Source of the DNA: Crotophaga sulcirostris
Taxonomy: Eukaryota > Chordata > Aves > Cuculiformes > Crotophagidae
Assembly (NCBI GenBank): GCA_013397455.1
Contig: VYZB01000146.1
Span: 52,411-116,410 of the forward strand
Direction of reading: 5' to 3'
DNA length: 64,000 nt
Positions within the stretch are counted from its first letter, which is position 1; the number at the start of each line of letters is the position of its first letter. The notes under the pieces were generated by a model, which saw only the letters and a program-made list of their open reading frames with translations, ran no database searches and was not told the DNA's origin. The position numbers were made by a program, and so were the translations under genes. This document shows, in pieces, positions 55,201-63,126 of this stretch.

Positions 55201-58192
55201 AATAAGTATCAAAATAAAAGACCAGCAAGTTTTTTAAAGAAATAGTTCATTTTTAAGAGAAGATATTTTAAGACAAGAGTGTTGACGATGAAGATGTAGC
55301 TCTAACTGAGCAAGCTCAAAATCTTGTTTAGTACAGCACAGAACACTAAATAAAATAGCACTGCTCGACTTTTAATATATGAATATCGACTGGTCAAGTT
55401 ATATTTCATTTGTTGCAACACCAAAACCATCCCAACCTCCCCACTTTCTTCCCCAACCTTCAAGCTGCCGCAAGATATAAATTAAATGATTTACAGGAAA
55501 AAAAGAGTATGTTGGAGAATTTAACTTGGGGAAAAATAATTTAGTGCATGTTACCATGCAATACTGTGTTAAGGAATTAGTGTTGCAAAATCACACTGTT
55601 TAAGTCACTAGTTATGCCAGAATTGATCTTTTCAAAAAAAGATGTGATTATTTTCAGAGAACAGGGACAAATCTGAAGTCCAGATTTACAAAAATACATT
55701 GAAGCAGATGACACTTCATGAATCACTCTCTCTACCACACTAAAGTTAGTACAATTCATTACAAGGAATCCAAGTATGAATAATCACCAAAGTTTAAATT
55801 TGTGAATTCAAATTTACATCACTTCTTTGATGATCAGTGTCCGCACAGTCTATTCAAAGTTATTATTACTATACGAAAAGGAAATAAGAGAAATGTGGGA
55901 TTTGGAAGCTATAGACTTGTCAAACCAATCCAAATTGTCTGCTGCAGCATCAAGACAGCTAAAAAGAGTTGCTTCTTCAAACAATGCACAGGTGAAATCT
56001 TGGAAAGACTTACTACAGGACACTGAGTGTTTAAGAGAAGCTTGGATGAGGCACTTAGTGCCATGGTTTAGAAGACAAGTTGGTGTTAGTGTTGGGTTAT
56101 AGGTTGGACTCGATGATCTCAAAGGTCCCTTCCAACCTTGTGATACTGTGAAACAGATATAGAGGTTCTTAATCTTGCATTTCAGTCAACTAATTGTGGG
56201 GGTTCCAATAAATCTAGCTCAAACACATTGCAAGCATATACAGAAACATAACAACCAAATACTTACAACTGTTTATGCTTTATAAGCAAATATTTAGAGG
56301 GTTTCAAACACATTGCAAGTGCAAATATTGGCTCTTTTTAAGTAAAAACATGCATCCAGAGTGGAAGACTGGCTTCTCTAATTAACCCACATCTTCCACT
56401 GAGCAAGCCCTGGATAAATAATGGTAAGTAAAATGTAGTTTTCCATTCTCTAGGTTCACTGCTTTAATCACTAGCAGAAGGAATATGAAGTACATGCTTT
56501 TGAAGTCAAATATCATCTTTTCCAGAATGGTAAAATTTAACAGCAACCCTAACAGGTCTGCTTAGAACGTAAGAGAAGGAGATTCATAAATCTCTTCTTT
56601 AGTGATAAGTCAAAGCAAAAATTACAATAATATCACCATAACACAAGCCATGCAAGTATTTAGTTTGTGATGTCAGCTTGCTTGTGTGATGCTCTGCCGT
56701 CACCCACTCATGGATCTTCTACTCTGGTCGGATTATTTTCTCCTTTATCTCCAAGTTTGTATAAAGACAAGAACTCAAGTTTGGTTCTCTTATGTAGAGG
56801 GATTCTCAAGAATTGTTTAAAACAGCTGGCGTTAAAAACTAAAAGGAGGGTTCTCACTAAAATGAAGACATTTGCAACACCAAGAATTGCGACACAGTTA
56901 CCGCACTGCACGAAAACAGGAGAACCATGATGTAAGAATACCTGAAACGCTACACAAAAACAATGGGAGTGGGGGCGGAAAACCCAAAGAGCCAGGCATG
57001 ATGTAGTTGTTCCAAGCAACTTTCAGAGATACCTGTGTAATGGAACACACTGATTTTAATTAATATATTTGCAGCACTTTGACACAAACTCTATAATTTA
57101 TGGCAAAATCCTAATACAACACTACATTATGTTGATGCAGACAAATACTACTCATTCAAAAAGGGAAGAAGAACATGTAATAAAAATTCACATTTTCCTT
57201 ATGCAATTCATATTCAAAATGTCTAAAGGAGAAGCAACATAAAAACTGGTAGAAATACATTTGCTGAATAGTCCATTACACAAAATGTATACCCTAGGAT
57301 TACCTATTAAGCTTGGAAAAACGTAAATTCTGACAACAGCAGGCCAAGACCAAGCTCATAACAAGATTTCAAATCTTGACACTGGATCAAGACACCAAAA
57401 TCTCGCACTTGAGGACAATATTCAAATGAACTAAACCACATTGCCCAAGTTCCTGGGTATTCTGATGTCAAAGTCAGCCCAGTTTCCATACTGAAACTCT
57501 GTACCTCCCTCTTCTCATGCTTCCTTGATATGTTCCATTTGCTACATAGCTAAAGTTGGAATATGGAAGGTGAAAACATGTGGAATTCAATCTGATTTAG
57601 GACTATTAACCATTTGCCACTCCCACTCCCCACCAAAAACCCCAAACAAAAAAACCACCCAAAACAAAACCCCAAAACTTTAGTGAAAATTAAAAAAATA
57701 ATTAGTATGACAAATAAAATATAGCTTCCTTTTTATTTTACAGATTAGAACTACAGTGTTCTTATTTTAAGCAAACAGAACAAAAATATTATTTTGTAAA
57801 GTACCTTTAGATTTTTTACTAGAGCTTCTTTTACTTCTTGGACTTCTTTTTCCTCCTGGCTGTTTTTCCGTAATAGGCTTTTCCTCCAGCTGGGGGTCCA
57901 TATGGACATTTACAGATCTCCTCTCAGTCTCACCTTCCTTACAGCTTGGGGCACAGTCTCTACTGTCCATATTCTCATTATTATTGATGCTGTCCTGCTC
58001 ACCTTCATTCTGTTGTCCCATAGCAATGCTACTACAGGTCAGAACCTCATTTCCATCACTGTCAAGTTGATTTTCATTTTCATCAGCTGAAGAAACCAAA
58101 TGAGTTGCCAAATTTTCCACCTTATAGTCAGCAGGAAGACCGTCCTTTGAGTCTATTTGTAGATCATTTGGCGGAAATTCTCTGTCGTCCAT
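28093..58192 (-). CDS. CNST: CNST, consortin (spliced CDS, 10 coding exons, 719 aa)
   Basis: Consortin is a single-pass trans-Golgi network protein that binds connexins and helps deliver them to the plasma membrane; it is also listed as PP1 regulatory subunit 64 (family knowledge). Exons, in coding order: 58192-57805, 52711-52512, 48128-48098, 45581-45495, 45017-44903, 42339-42318, 42140-42044, 38157-37280, 29789-29654, 28298-28093. All introns are GT-AG, phases agree, and there is no internal stop. Seen in the protein: a hydrophilic acidic N-terminus with a basic Ser/Lys patch (about 115-130), a helical conserved block (about 170-245) with a TPR-like hairpin, a long low-complexity acidic middle (314-594), a conserved helix (595-606), SILK (615-618) and RVRF (639-642) PP1-docking motifs, one membrane segment (659-681) and a 38-residue tail. 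The start was chosen because MDD plus DLQI and DENENQLD match the known consortin N-terminus. Length is near that of human. The gene looks intact. Confidence 0.96.
28299..29653 (-). other. CNST: CNST intron between coding exons 9 and 10
   Basis: A 1355-nt GT-AG intron with donor GTAATG and acceptor TATTTACAG. Read-through from exon 9 stays open for about 31 codons, to a stop at 29556-29558. An AATAAA-like signal lies at 28823-28828. No repeats recognised. Confidence 0.85.
29654..29789 (-). CDS. CNST: CNST coding exon 9, PP1-docking exon (residues 607-652)
   Basis: This 136-nt exon (phase 0 in, 1 out) has acceptor TTCCTGATAG (AG at 29791-29790) and donor GTAATG at 29653. It encodes a SILK motif (615-618, followed by KR) and an RVxF-type motif, RVRF (639-642), inside a basic KRRVRFQE context, then the acidic [12 protein letters not shown] followed by RVxF is the classical pair of docking sites for the PP1 catalytic subunit, and CNST is listed as a PP1 regulatory subunit. 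The exon lies just before the membrane segment, so PP1 would be held at the cytosolic face of the Golgi membrane (inference). Confidence 0.95.
29790..37279 (-). other. CNST: CNST intron between coding exons 8 and 9
   Basis: The largest intron within the coding region, 7490 nt. It is AT-rich with no CR1 and no recognisable gene. A 94-codon plus-strand frame at 31197-31481 has no similarity I know. A repeat-free intron of this length may hold conserved regulatory DNA, but I cannot show it. Confidence 0.85.
37280..38157 (-). CDS. CNST: CNST coding exon 8, large central exon (residues 314-606)
   Basis: This 878-nt exon encodes 41% of the protein. It begins at AG 38159-38158 (CTGTTGCACTCAG) and ends at donor GTAAAT (37279). 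The peptide is Ser/Glu/Asp-rich and probably disordered. Conserved islands are [10 protein letters not shown] near 351-360, a [13 protein letters not shown] stretch near 363-375, a poly-Gln/poly-Asp patch (481-490), EEQEDLF near 537-543, DISPERAS near 572-579, and a closing helix [12 protein letters not shown] (595-606), which is the best preserved part. The acidic and Ser-rich clusters would suit casein kinase sites or adaptor binding, but I cannot name one motif with confidence. Confidence 0.95.
40379..40655 (+). mobile_element. CR1 internal fragment, about 275 bp, inside CNST exon-7 to exon-8 intron
   Basis: This forward piece contains the CR1 ORF2 region TCAGCAAGTTTGCAGATGAC, then GGCTCAGTGCTGTGTTCTGC and AAAAGGACCTAGGGGTG, with several frame-breaking changes. 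It lacks the 3' end, so it is a fragment, antisense to CNST. Confidence 0.85.
41201..41258 (-). mobile_element. Short CR1 3' remnant
   Basis: A reverse-oriented fragment with TCTAGGTTGCAAGGGACTTT followed by CTGAGG and CCAATCC, resembling the conserved CR1 3' block. It is short and diverged. Confidence 0.5.
42044..42140 (-). CDS. CNST: CNST coding exon 7 (residues 282-314)
   Basis: This 97-nt exon (phase 0 in, 1 out) has acceptor GTTTTACAG (42142-42141) and donor GTATGT at 42043. It encodes [16 protein letters not shown] and a charged stretch ([15 protein letters not shown]). The order and composition match human consortin after the micro-exon, where two cysteines or serines and a Leu-Leu pair occur at the same place. 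It starts the long, poorly conserved middle of the protein. Confidence 0.92.
42318..42339 (-). CDS. CNST: CNST coding exon 6, 22-nt micro-exon (residues 274-281)
   Basis: This micro-exon lies between a strong acceptor (TTTCTTTATTGCTGCAG, AG at 42341-42340) and a strong donor (GTAAGC at 42317). Joined to exon 5 it completes Gln274 and encodes PQASKNK, corresponding to the human stretch ending in SKHK. It enters in phase 2 and leaves in phase 0. It is not a multiple of three, so skipping would frameshift the transcript. The following intron is only 177 nt. Confidence 0.9.
42340..44902 (-). other. CNST: CNST intron between coding exons 5 and 6
   Basis: A 2563-nt intron with donor GTAAGT and acceptor ATTGCTGCAG. 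Mostly unique sequence; open frames near 43480-43802 are chance. Confidence 0.88.
44903..45017 (-). CDS. CNST: CNST coding exon 5 (residues 236-274)
   Basis: This 115-nt exon (phase 1 in, 2 out) encodes a Lys/Trp-rich start (ERKWKT) that ends the helical block, then a linker containing ALRNS-like TTLRNSAKE and a second helical piece, [15 protein letters not shown]. These match human consortin segments in order. The acceptor is AATTTAG (45019-45018) and the donor GTAAGT at 44902. The intron to exon 4 is only 477 nt. Confidence 0.94.
45018..45494 (-). other. CNST: CNST intron between coding exons 4 and 5
   Basis: A 477-nt AT-rich intron with GTAAGT donor; nothing else is seen in it. Confidence 0.9.
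45495..45581 (-). CDS. CNST: CNST coding exon 4 (residues 207-236)
   Basis: This 87-nt exon (phase 1 to phase 1) encodes [19 protein letters not shown] followed by NLSSIQEQW, the most strongly conserved helical part of consortin. The acceptor ends CCGTTCAG (AG at 45583-45582). The donor is a near-perfect GTAAGT at 45494. Because 87 is a multiple of three, skipping this exon would keep the frame while deleting half of the TPR-like hairpin. Confidence 0.95.
45582..48097 (-). other. CNST: CNST intron between coding exons 3 and 4
   Basis: A 2516-nt AT-rich intron. It contains a 95-codon minus-strand frame (46264-45977) ending next to a GTAAGG donor-like site; see the rejected list. It also holds the TA repeat at 47231. 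Confidence 0.87.
47231..47259. repeat. Short TA-rich simple repeat
   Basis: Alternating TA with a few interruptions (TAATATATATGTATATATAA) in the CNST intron between coding exons 3 and 4. Confidence 0.8.
48098..48128 (-). CDS. CNST: CNST coding exon 3, 31-nt exon (residues 197-206)
   Basis: This very short exon encodes [10 protein letters not shown] plus the first base of Tyr207. The acceptor is a T-rich tract ending in TTTGCAG (AG at 48130-48129). The donor is GTATCC at 48097, weaker than consensus. It is placed by its match to the consortin sequence expected between exons 2 and 4 and by phase (0 in, 1 out). Without it the conserved helix would be broken and the frame lost. The weak donor and tiny size make it a candidate for inefficient or regulated splicing. 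Confidence 0.92.
51340..51430 (+). mobile_element. MIR-like ancient SINE remnant in CNST intron
   Basis: GGTTCTGTTCTCAGTTCTGT, CCTGTATGACTTTCAAAAGG and GGCTTCCTCATATAAAAAG follow the order of the forward MIR core (variable box, TGTGACCTT box, TTTCCTCATCTGTAAAA box). Confidence 0.55.
51828..51856. repeat. Short CT/TA simple repeat
   Basis: A run of CT dinucleotides passes directly into TATATATAG and a second TATATA. It lies in the CNST intron between coding exons 2 and 3. Confidence 0.8.
52512..52711 (-). CDS. CNST: CNST coding exon 2 (residues 130-196)
   Basis: This 200-nt exon enters in phase 1 and leaves in phase 0; the acceptor is the AG at 52713-52712 and the donor is GTACTT at 52511. 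It encodes a variable linker (130-169) and then the start of the conserved consortin helical block, with [16 protein letters not shown] near 171-186 and PLCLHQ at the end. This block aligns with my memory of human consortin almost residue for residue. Its last helix forms the first part of the TPR-like hairpin completed by the next two exons. Confidence 0.95.
56028..56150 (+). mobile_element. CR1 3' fragment, about 120 bp, inside CNST intron
   Basis: Forward-oriented CR1 3' end: TTGGATGAGGCACTTAGTGC, TAGGTTGGACTCGATGATCT, TCCCTTCCAACCTTGTGATA and CTGTGA. It belongs to the TATCACAG-end subfamily, as at 6676 and 11289. It lies in the intron between CNST coding exons 1 and 2, antisense to the gene. 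Confidence 0.9.
57613..57680 (-). other. G-run cluster on the CNST sense strand, near the exon 1 donor
   Basis: The plus strand is A/C-rich with C-runs at 57622-57624, 57628-57631, 57640-57643, 57658-57660 and 57670-57673. The transcript therefore carries five G-runs of 3-4 in a U-rich background, about 130 nt into the intron after coding exon 1. Loop lengths of up to 14 make a stable quadruplex uncertain. Confidence 0.75.
57805..58192 (-). CDS. CNST: CNST coding exon 1 (residues 1-130, start codon)
   Basis: This exon carries the ATG at 58192-58190 and encodes residues 1-129 plus the first base of Gly130 (phase 1 out). The donor is GTAC at 57804. The peptide is hydrophilic and acidic, with the consortin-typical stretch DENENQLD near residue 37, Asn/Glu-rich sequence near 60-75, and a basic tail with GKRSPRSK near 114-121 and a Lys/Ser run up to 129. 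It has no signal peptide, as expected for a cytosolic N-terminus. The start context is only moderate (C at -3, G at +4), and the frame stays open upstream to the splice acceptor at 58244-58243, so a longer N-terminus is possible. Confidence 0.95.
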
Positions 58193-58242
58193 TAGAGCGT
58201 TACTTGTTGAATCACTTAATCTCCGTCCAAATAATTTTAGAT
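58193..58242 (-). other. CNST: CNST 5' UTR segment at the start of the ATG exon
   Basis: Fifty bases precede the ATG after a good acceptor (a TTTATATTTTAG-type tract ending at 58243 on the minus strand). The segment has no stop in the CNST frame. It is therefore either 5' UTR, as in human where the start lies in the second exon, or an N-terminal coding extension if an upstream in-frame ATG is used. Confidence 0.75.
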
Positions 58243-59468
58243 CTAAAATATAAAACCAGAAGAAGCATTTATGATAATGGGTAAATAACCTCGTACTTAA
58301 TGCCAGCCAATAAAGAATCATGTTAGCCAAGTGATACAGTTTAAAAGTATGGGGAAATTGTTTCAAATAGTAACCGATTGCCTCATCATAAGTCTTTAAG
58401 CAAAGCATATCTACATTCAAAAAGCTATCTATAAACTTGTATTTTTATCAACTTATAACTGGTTCCAGTTACCTGACCTATAGCATAGCTGATCTCTACA
58501 GCAGTGCTCAGTGTTACAGCTGAGGTAACAAGAAAAAAAGATGAACAGAAACCACCTCCACAATGCCGCTTTAAATCCATGGCTAAAACAAAAGCATTCT
58601 TGTCACATAAGGTCATAGTTTTACTGAAACAAAAATAAACTAGGGAGTAACAAAAGGAGAACAATTTTTAATTGTCAGTCATGACATAACATCAAATATA
58701 CAGAGATGAACTCTGTTACAAGAATTAGATGAAAGTAGAACCTGTTTATTGATTCAGATTGTCACTCTACTTTGAAGAAAACATTCAACATGTCTTCAGT
58801 GTACAAAAAAGCAGATGGTTTGTTAATAAAAAAGCCCTAATCCTCCACCTACTCTCAGCAGGGGTCAATTTTTCCTTTCTGTGAATATGCAACTGTAATG
58901 AATACTGCAGTTAGATGCATGTTCACAGGAAAGAAAGGGTAACTCTCAGCAGCAGTTACACAGTACCTATACAGGACTGATATTGTATGAGTTCCTATCC
59001 TTAGCTTTTAGAAGCATGGCAATACTGCTGGTTTAACTTAAGTGTATAGAGGAAATACAGCTCCATTATGTACATTCCACTAGATTTAACTCACATATTT
59101 TAAATAGCAAAGCCCAAAATCAGCAGTCTTGTATTATAGAAGAGCTTAGACAAGCCTCCTACATCAGCTTCCTCTCCTTTCCTTGAAATGGAAAAGAATT
59201 TTTGAAAACCTGTCTTCACCAGGCTTTCTTCAATCTTATTTCAGTTCTATACACCAGGACATAACTGACATACACACTTACTAAATATGCAAGAAAATGT
59301 TACATTTTACTTGCTAGAAAAATTCAAATTGCAGTAAAATGGAGAAAAAAAAAGCGTTAGGAATAAGGAGGTTTTCCTTCATACATAGAAACATATTTCT
59401 GTTAAAGATTACTAAAAAAGAATTTTCTATAATTATTCCTCCATAACTTTTGTAGTTGCTAAAAGGAC

Positions 59469-59470
<2 letters not shown>

Positions 59471-59540
<70 letters not shown>

Positions 59541-59543
59541 AAA
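59471..59543. repeat. (GAAA)n microsatellite, about 18 perfect units
   Basis: Seventy-three bases of uninterrupted GAAA repeat. On the CNST-sense strand it reads (TTTC)n. It lies about 30 bp to the left of the CR1 relic at 59575. The lack of interruptions predicts length polymorphism. Confidence 0.98.
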
Positions 59544-59574
59544 CATCACTCCTGTCTTAGGGAAAAGGAGCATT

Positions 59575-60735
59575 CAGGGCTGCTCAGCATCACCTCAGAC
59601 CCGGAAGGTGATATAGCAAGTAAACCTAGAAACCATTTTCAAACATATGAAGGACAAGAGGGTCATCAAGAGTAGTCAGTATGGATTTATGATGGGTAAA
59701 CAGTGCTTAACCAACTTGATAGGCTTCTACAAAGAAGTAATTGGCTCAGCAGAGGAGAACAGAACAATGGATGCTACTTACCTTGACTTTGGTAAGGCTT
59801 TTGACACTATCTCCAATAACATCCACACAGACAAGCATACGAAGTACAGGCTAGATAAATAGACTGAGGTGCACTAAAAACAGGCTGAATAGCTGGCCCT
59901 AGAGTGTTGTGATCACCTAAATGAAGTTCAGCTGGAGGCCAGTTACTAGCAGTGTGCATCCAGGGTTGACAGCGAGGCCAGTACTGTTTAATATCTTCAT
60001 TAATGATATGAGGGATGGACAGAGACAACCCTCAGCAAGTCTGCAGATGATATATATGGTTGTGCTGCCATTTGCAGGCACCTTGACAGGCTGCAAAAAT
60101 GGGCTGACAAGAACTTCGCACAGTTCAACAAGGGGAAGTGCAAAGTCCTGCACCCATGCATGATCCCAAGCAGCAATACACACCAGAGACCACCCAGCCA
60201 GAAAGCAGCCCTACAAAAAAGGACCTGGGGTTCCTGGTGGACAACAACTGACCATGAGCCAGCAATGTGCCTTTATGGTATCTTGGATTGCATTAAGAAG
60301 AACAGATCAAGGGATCCTTCCTCTCTACTCAGCAACAGTGAGATACACCTGGAGTGCTGGATCCACTTTTGGGTTCCCTAGTCCAAGAAAGATAAAATCT
60401 TACTGGACCAGGTCCAGCACAGAGCCACAAAGATGACTGAGGAGGCAAGGCTGAGAGAGCTGTGATTGTTCAGCCTGTGGAAGGTTTGGAGCAGGGGTCA
60501 AATCAACATACGTAAATGTGATGGAAGTAAGGCATTAGGAAGCATTTCTTTACCAAGAGGATGGTGAAACATTGGAACACTTCTTAGAGAGATGGTTGAT
60601 ACCCTAAGCCTGTCAGTGTTTAAGGGTCATTTGAACAATGCTCTTAACAGTATGCTTTAAGTTTTGGTAATTGGTCAGGCAGTTGCACTAGATGATCACA
60701 GTAGGTCCCTTACAACTGAAATAGTCTATTCTACT
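59575..60735 (+). mobile_element. CR1 retrotransposon relic, about 1.15 kb, with reverse transcriptase remnants
   Basis: A forward-oriented CR1 reaching further 5' than the others here. The region around 59650-59820 encodes part of the ORF2 reverse transcriptase (SSQYGFMMGKQCLTNLIGFY and later YLDFGKAFDT, the latter covering an RT motif). Downstream pieces in shifted frames include the FADDT-like region near 60040 and the LEWWIHFWVP-like segment near 60360. It ends near 60735 in decayed ATTCTACTCTAG sequence. Many frameshifts make it non-functional. It sits upstream of the CNST ATG exon, antisense to the gene. Confidence 0.9.
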
Positions 60736-60851
60736 CTAGAATACCAATGAATTGTACACTAAAGACACAAGTTGTATTTTCCTCTGTCAATCAAATAAGA
60801 GAATTGACTTCCATTGAGCATCACAGAGACAAAGAATACACAGGTACATAC

Positions 60852-60905
60852 CTGGAGAAAGCATCTGTTCATTAGAAGGATACTCCTTAATGAAGCGCTT
60901 TTCTC
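60852..60905 (-). other. CNST: Candidate upstream CNST exon (alternative 5' exon or N-terminal extension)
   Basis: On the minus strand a CAG/GTATGT donor lies at 60852/60851, and a pyrimidine-rich CTCTCTTTGAG acceptor-like tract ends near 60906. Between them one frame is open and reads KRFIKEYPSNEQMLSP. Spliced to the known acceptor at 58243 it stays in frame with CNST, so the ATG at 60864-60862 would add 21 residues before MDD. A TGA lies in this frame just upstream of the tract. I do not recall such an extension in human consortin, and the ATG context is weak, so this may be a 5' UTR exon or chance. Confidence 0.3.
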
Positions 60906-61124
60906 TCAAAGAGAGTCAAACATGAAAGTAACGGTTAAGAGGAGGACCAAACTTAATCAGACCAGCAGGATTCAGAACTAGATAATACCATTTAGAGACA
61001 GCCACGCTACTGCTATGTTGATTTACAGACAACTGTTCTAAATCATTAAAAAAAATCCTGAACACTGTGTTAAACTTTAAAGGTTCAAGTCTTACTCTTT
61101 CTAGAGCACAAAATAACTACTACT

Positions 61125-61258
61125 ACCCTTCCCAGTTCATAGATTAAACAATGTATCAACAAAAGAGGCTGAAGTAAATTGCCCAAAGCCAACAAGTAAT
61201 TATCTTTAAGAGCAGTAATTAAAAATTAGGATGTCCTACCACCACTCTCTTGCTTCTA
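61125..61258 (-). mobile_element. MIR-like ancient SINE remnant
   Basis: AGAGGCTGAAGTAAATTGCC, CAAAGCCAACAAGTAATTA and TTAGGATGTCCTACCACCA match the order of the reversed MIR core (ACTGAGG, AGTGACTTGCCCAAGG, ACACAGCAAGT, GAACCCAGGTCTCC). It is diverged. Confidence 0.5.
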
Positions 61259-63126
61259 TCAGTAGAGAACAGTTTATCCTTTCAACAGCTATCACAGGGA
61301 AACAGAAATGTGTGTGCATTTCAACAAGGTGTTTCCTATTAGATTGTGCAAAATAACAGACACTTTTGACAAGTGACATTTTCTACAGAGGAAGCTAACA
61401 TTCTGATAGAAAATATTAACTCATTTCCTTGTAACATGTGGCTAAAATGATAGTCCCTCTCTAGCTGAGAGGCTGGAGAACTTCTGCAGCTAGCACAGAT
61501 GAACCCTCCTTAGATTATTGTTTGAAACTCAGTATTTCTCCAAATAAAAGTAGCCCTGACAATCTATTCCTTTCTACAATGCTTATGACTCCTTCAAGAA
61601 TGAAAATCCAGAAACAGCTGGTTTGAAGAGTTTAGAACAGTCTTGGCCTTGATCTTTTAAAAGGATGGCCCCTCTCTCCGATGAAACTTTTTTCCTTCCT
61701 GTTTTCAGTGATTGCTATCTTCTATTCCTTTTGTCTTTACAAAGGCATGAGGCAGGTACCGAAGTGAAGCTGAATTCTATGAGAATGTACTTTAGCTCTG
61801 TCTAAGAACACAGTAGAAACACTTATTTATAAACGCAAATGGAATTAAAATCATTAGTGATTTGAACTATATTTCCCAGATCATTAACATGCAGTTACTG
61901 TATTTACGATTTTACCATTGAAATGAATTGCACACACAACCGACATACAAAGAGAAAATATTTTCTTCTTCCTGGGCACCTTGCTTCCCTTCACCCATTG
62001 CCCAAAATTGAAATAGAAGCCAAACACTGAGTACAACTGTGCTGACCTCTGTCAAAAGGTGCTGATGAATGGAAGTGGTTCACTTCCAGTTGCCAAACAG
62101 ATTAATGAAATAGGCATATATAATCATGGTGATTATAGCACAAATCAAAAATAAGATGGAAAATACTTTCCAAGTGGCTGAAAGACAGAATCCACATTGA
62201 AGAAATTGATTGTATGTTTGTTTGCATTAGGACAATTACAGAAGGACATTACAGAAATATCACTCACTTCTATTCTAAATCAATCTCAATTCAAAAAAGC
62301 CTGTGCTCTTCAGTGTTCTCTTTCATATACTTCACGTAACTTCATATAATTTCAACAAATTGTTTAGTTGCTCATTTTTGTGTGTATACAGAGCCTTTCT
62401 TCCACCTATCCTTACTAAGGAAACATAACCTTAAATACAGTTGTTTGGATCAACTTCTGAAAAAAAAAAAAAAAGGGCAGAACTGGAATCCTTCCTGACT
62501 CGGCAAGCCAAATGTGAAGAGGGCATTTGGAAAACCCGAACTAAACTCATAAACACACCCAACCCCCACCCCCAAAACTCTCATACTAACACAGCTTTTC
62601 TGTCCTGGAAGGCTGGTGGACTTTGTGAACATTTACTGATCTCAGAAGTATCTTATGGAACAGATCAAGAATGTTACTCCACATCTGCTGGTAAAAGGCT
62701 AAAAAGGTTCTAATGTTCAAAAAGGTTAAGGCAAATAATTTTTTTTATTCTGTTTGACTGCCTTCATATAACCCCTCTGCCAAAGACACTATTTTCCCTC
62801 TGTTATTCTCATGCAACTTAAATTTCCCTAACTAACACAGAATAATTAAGTCTTTCAATTCTTTGAAAGTCAACTTCTCTGTTACATCACCTATATTGCT
62901 CTATTCAGATTGAATGGGCATTTCAGATTGGTTCTCAATGTTGATTCTACTCAATCTTTTCATTAACTTTGACAATAAAACACAGTAGCTATATAAAATC
63001 TGCAGTTAGAACTAGTCATAAGTACTTTTGAGGATTTAATTCAAAACCAATTGTAGCAGTAAGTGCTCCAAAAGGAATAACACAAAATTCACTAAGACAA
63101 ACAGAACACAATATATCTTTTAGACT

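Larger units (their letters stand above)
52712..57804 (-). other. CNST: CNST intron between coding exons 1 and 2
   Basis: A 5093-nt intron with donor GTACTT and acceptor TTTTTAAAG. It holds the CR1 fragment at 56028 and, near its 5' end, the G-run cluster at 57613-57680. Confidence 0.87.
58243..63126 (-). other. CNST: CNST upstream intron or 5' region
   Basis: The acceptor at 58244-58243 requires an upstream exon. This stretch holds the GAAA microsatellite, the CR1 relic, the candidate exon at 60852, a MIR-like remnant and a poly(A) run at about 62459. No CpG-rich promoter is seen, so the main first exon is likely beyond 64000. Confidence 0.7.
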
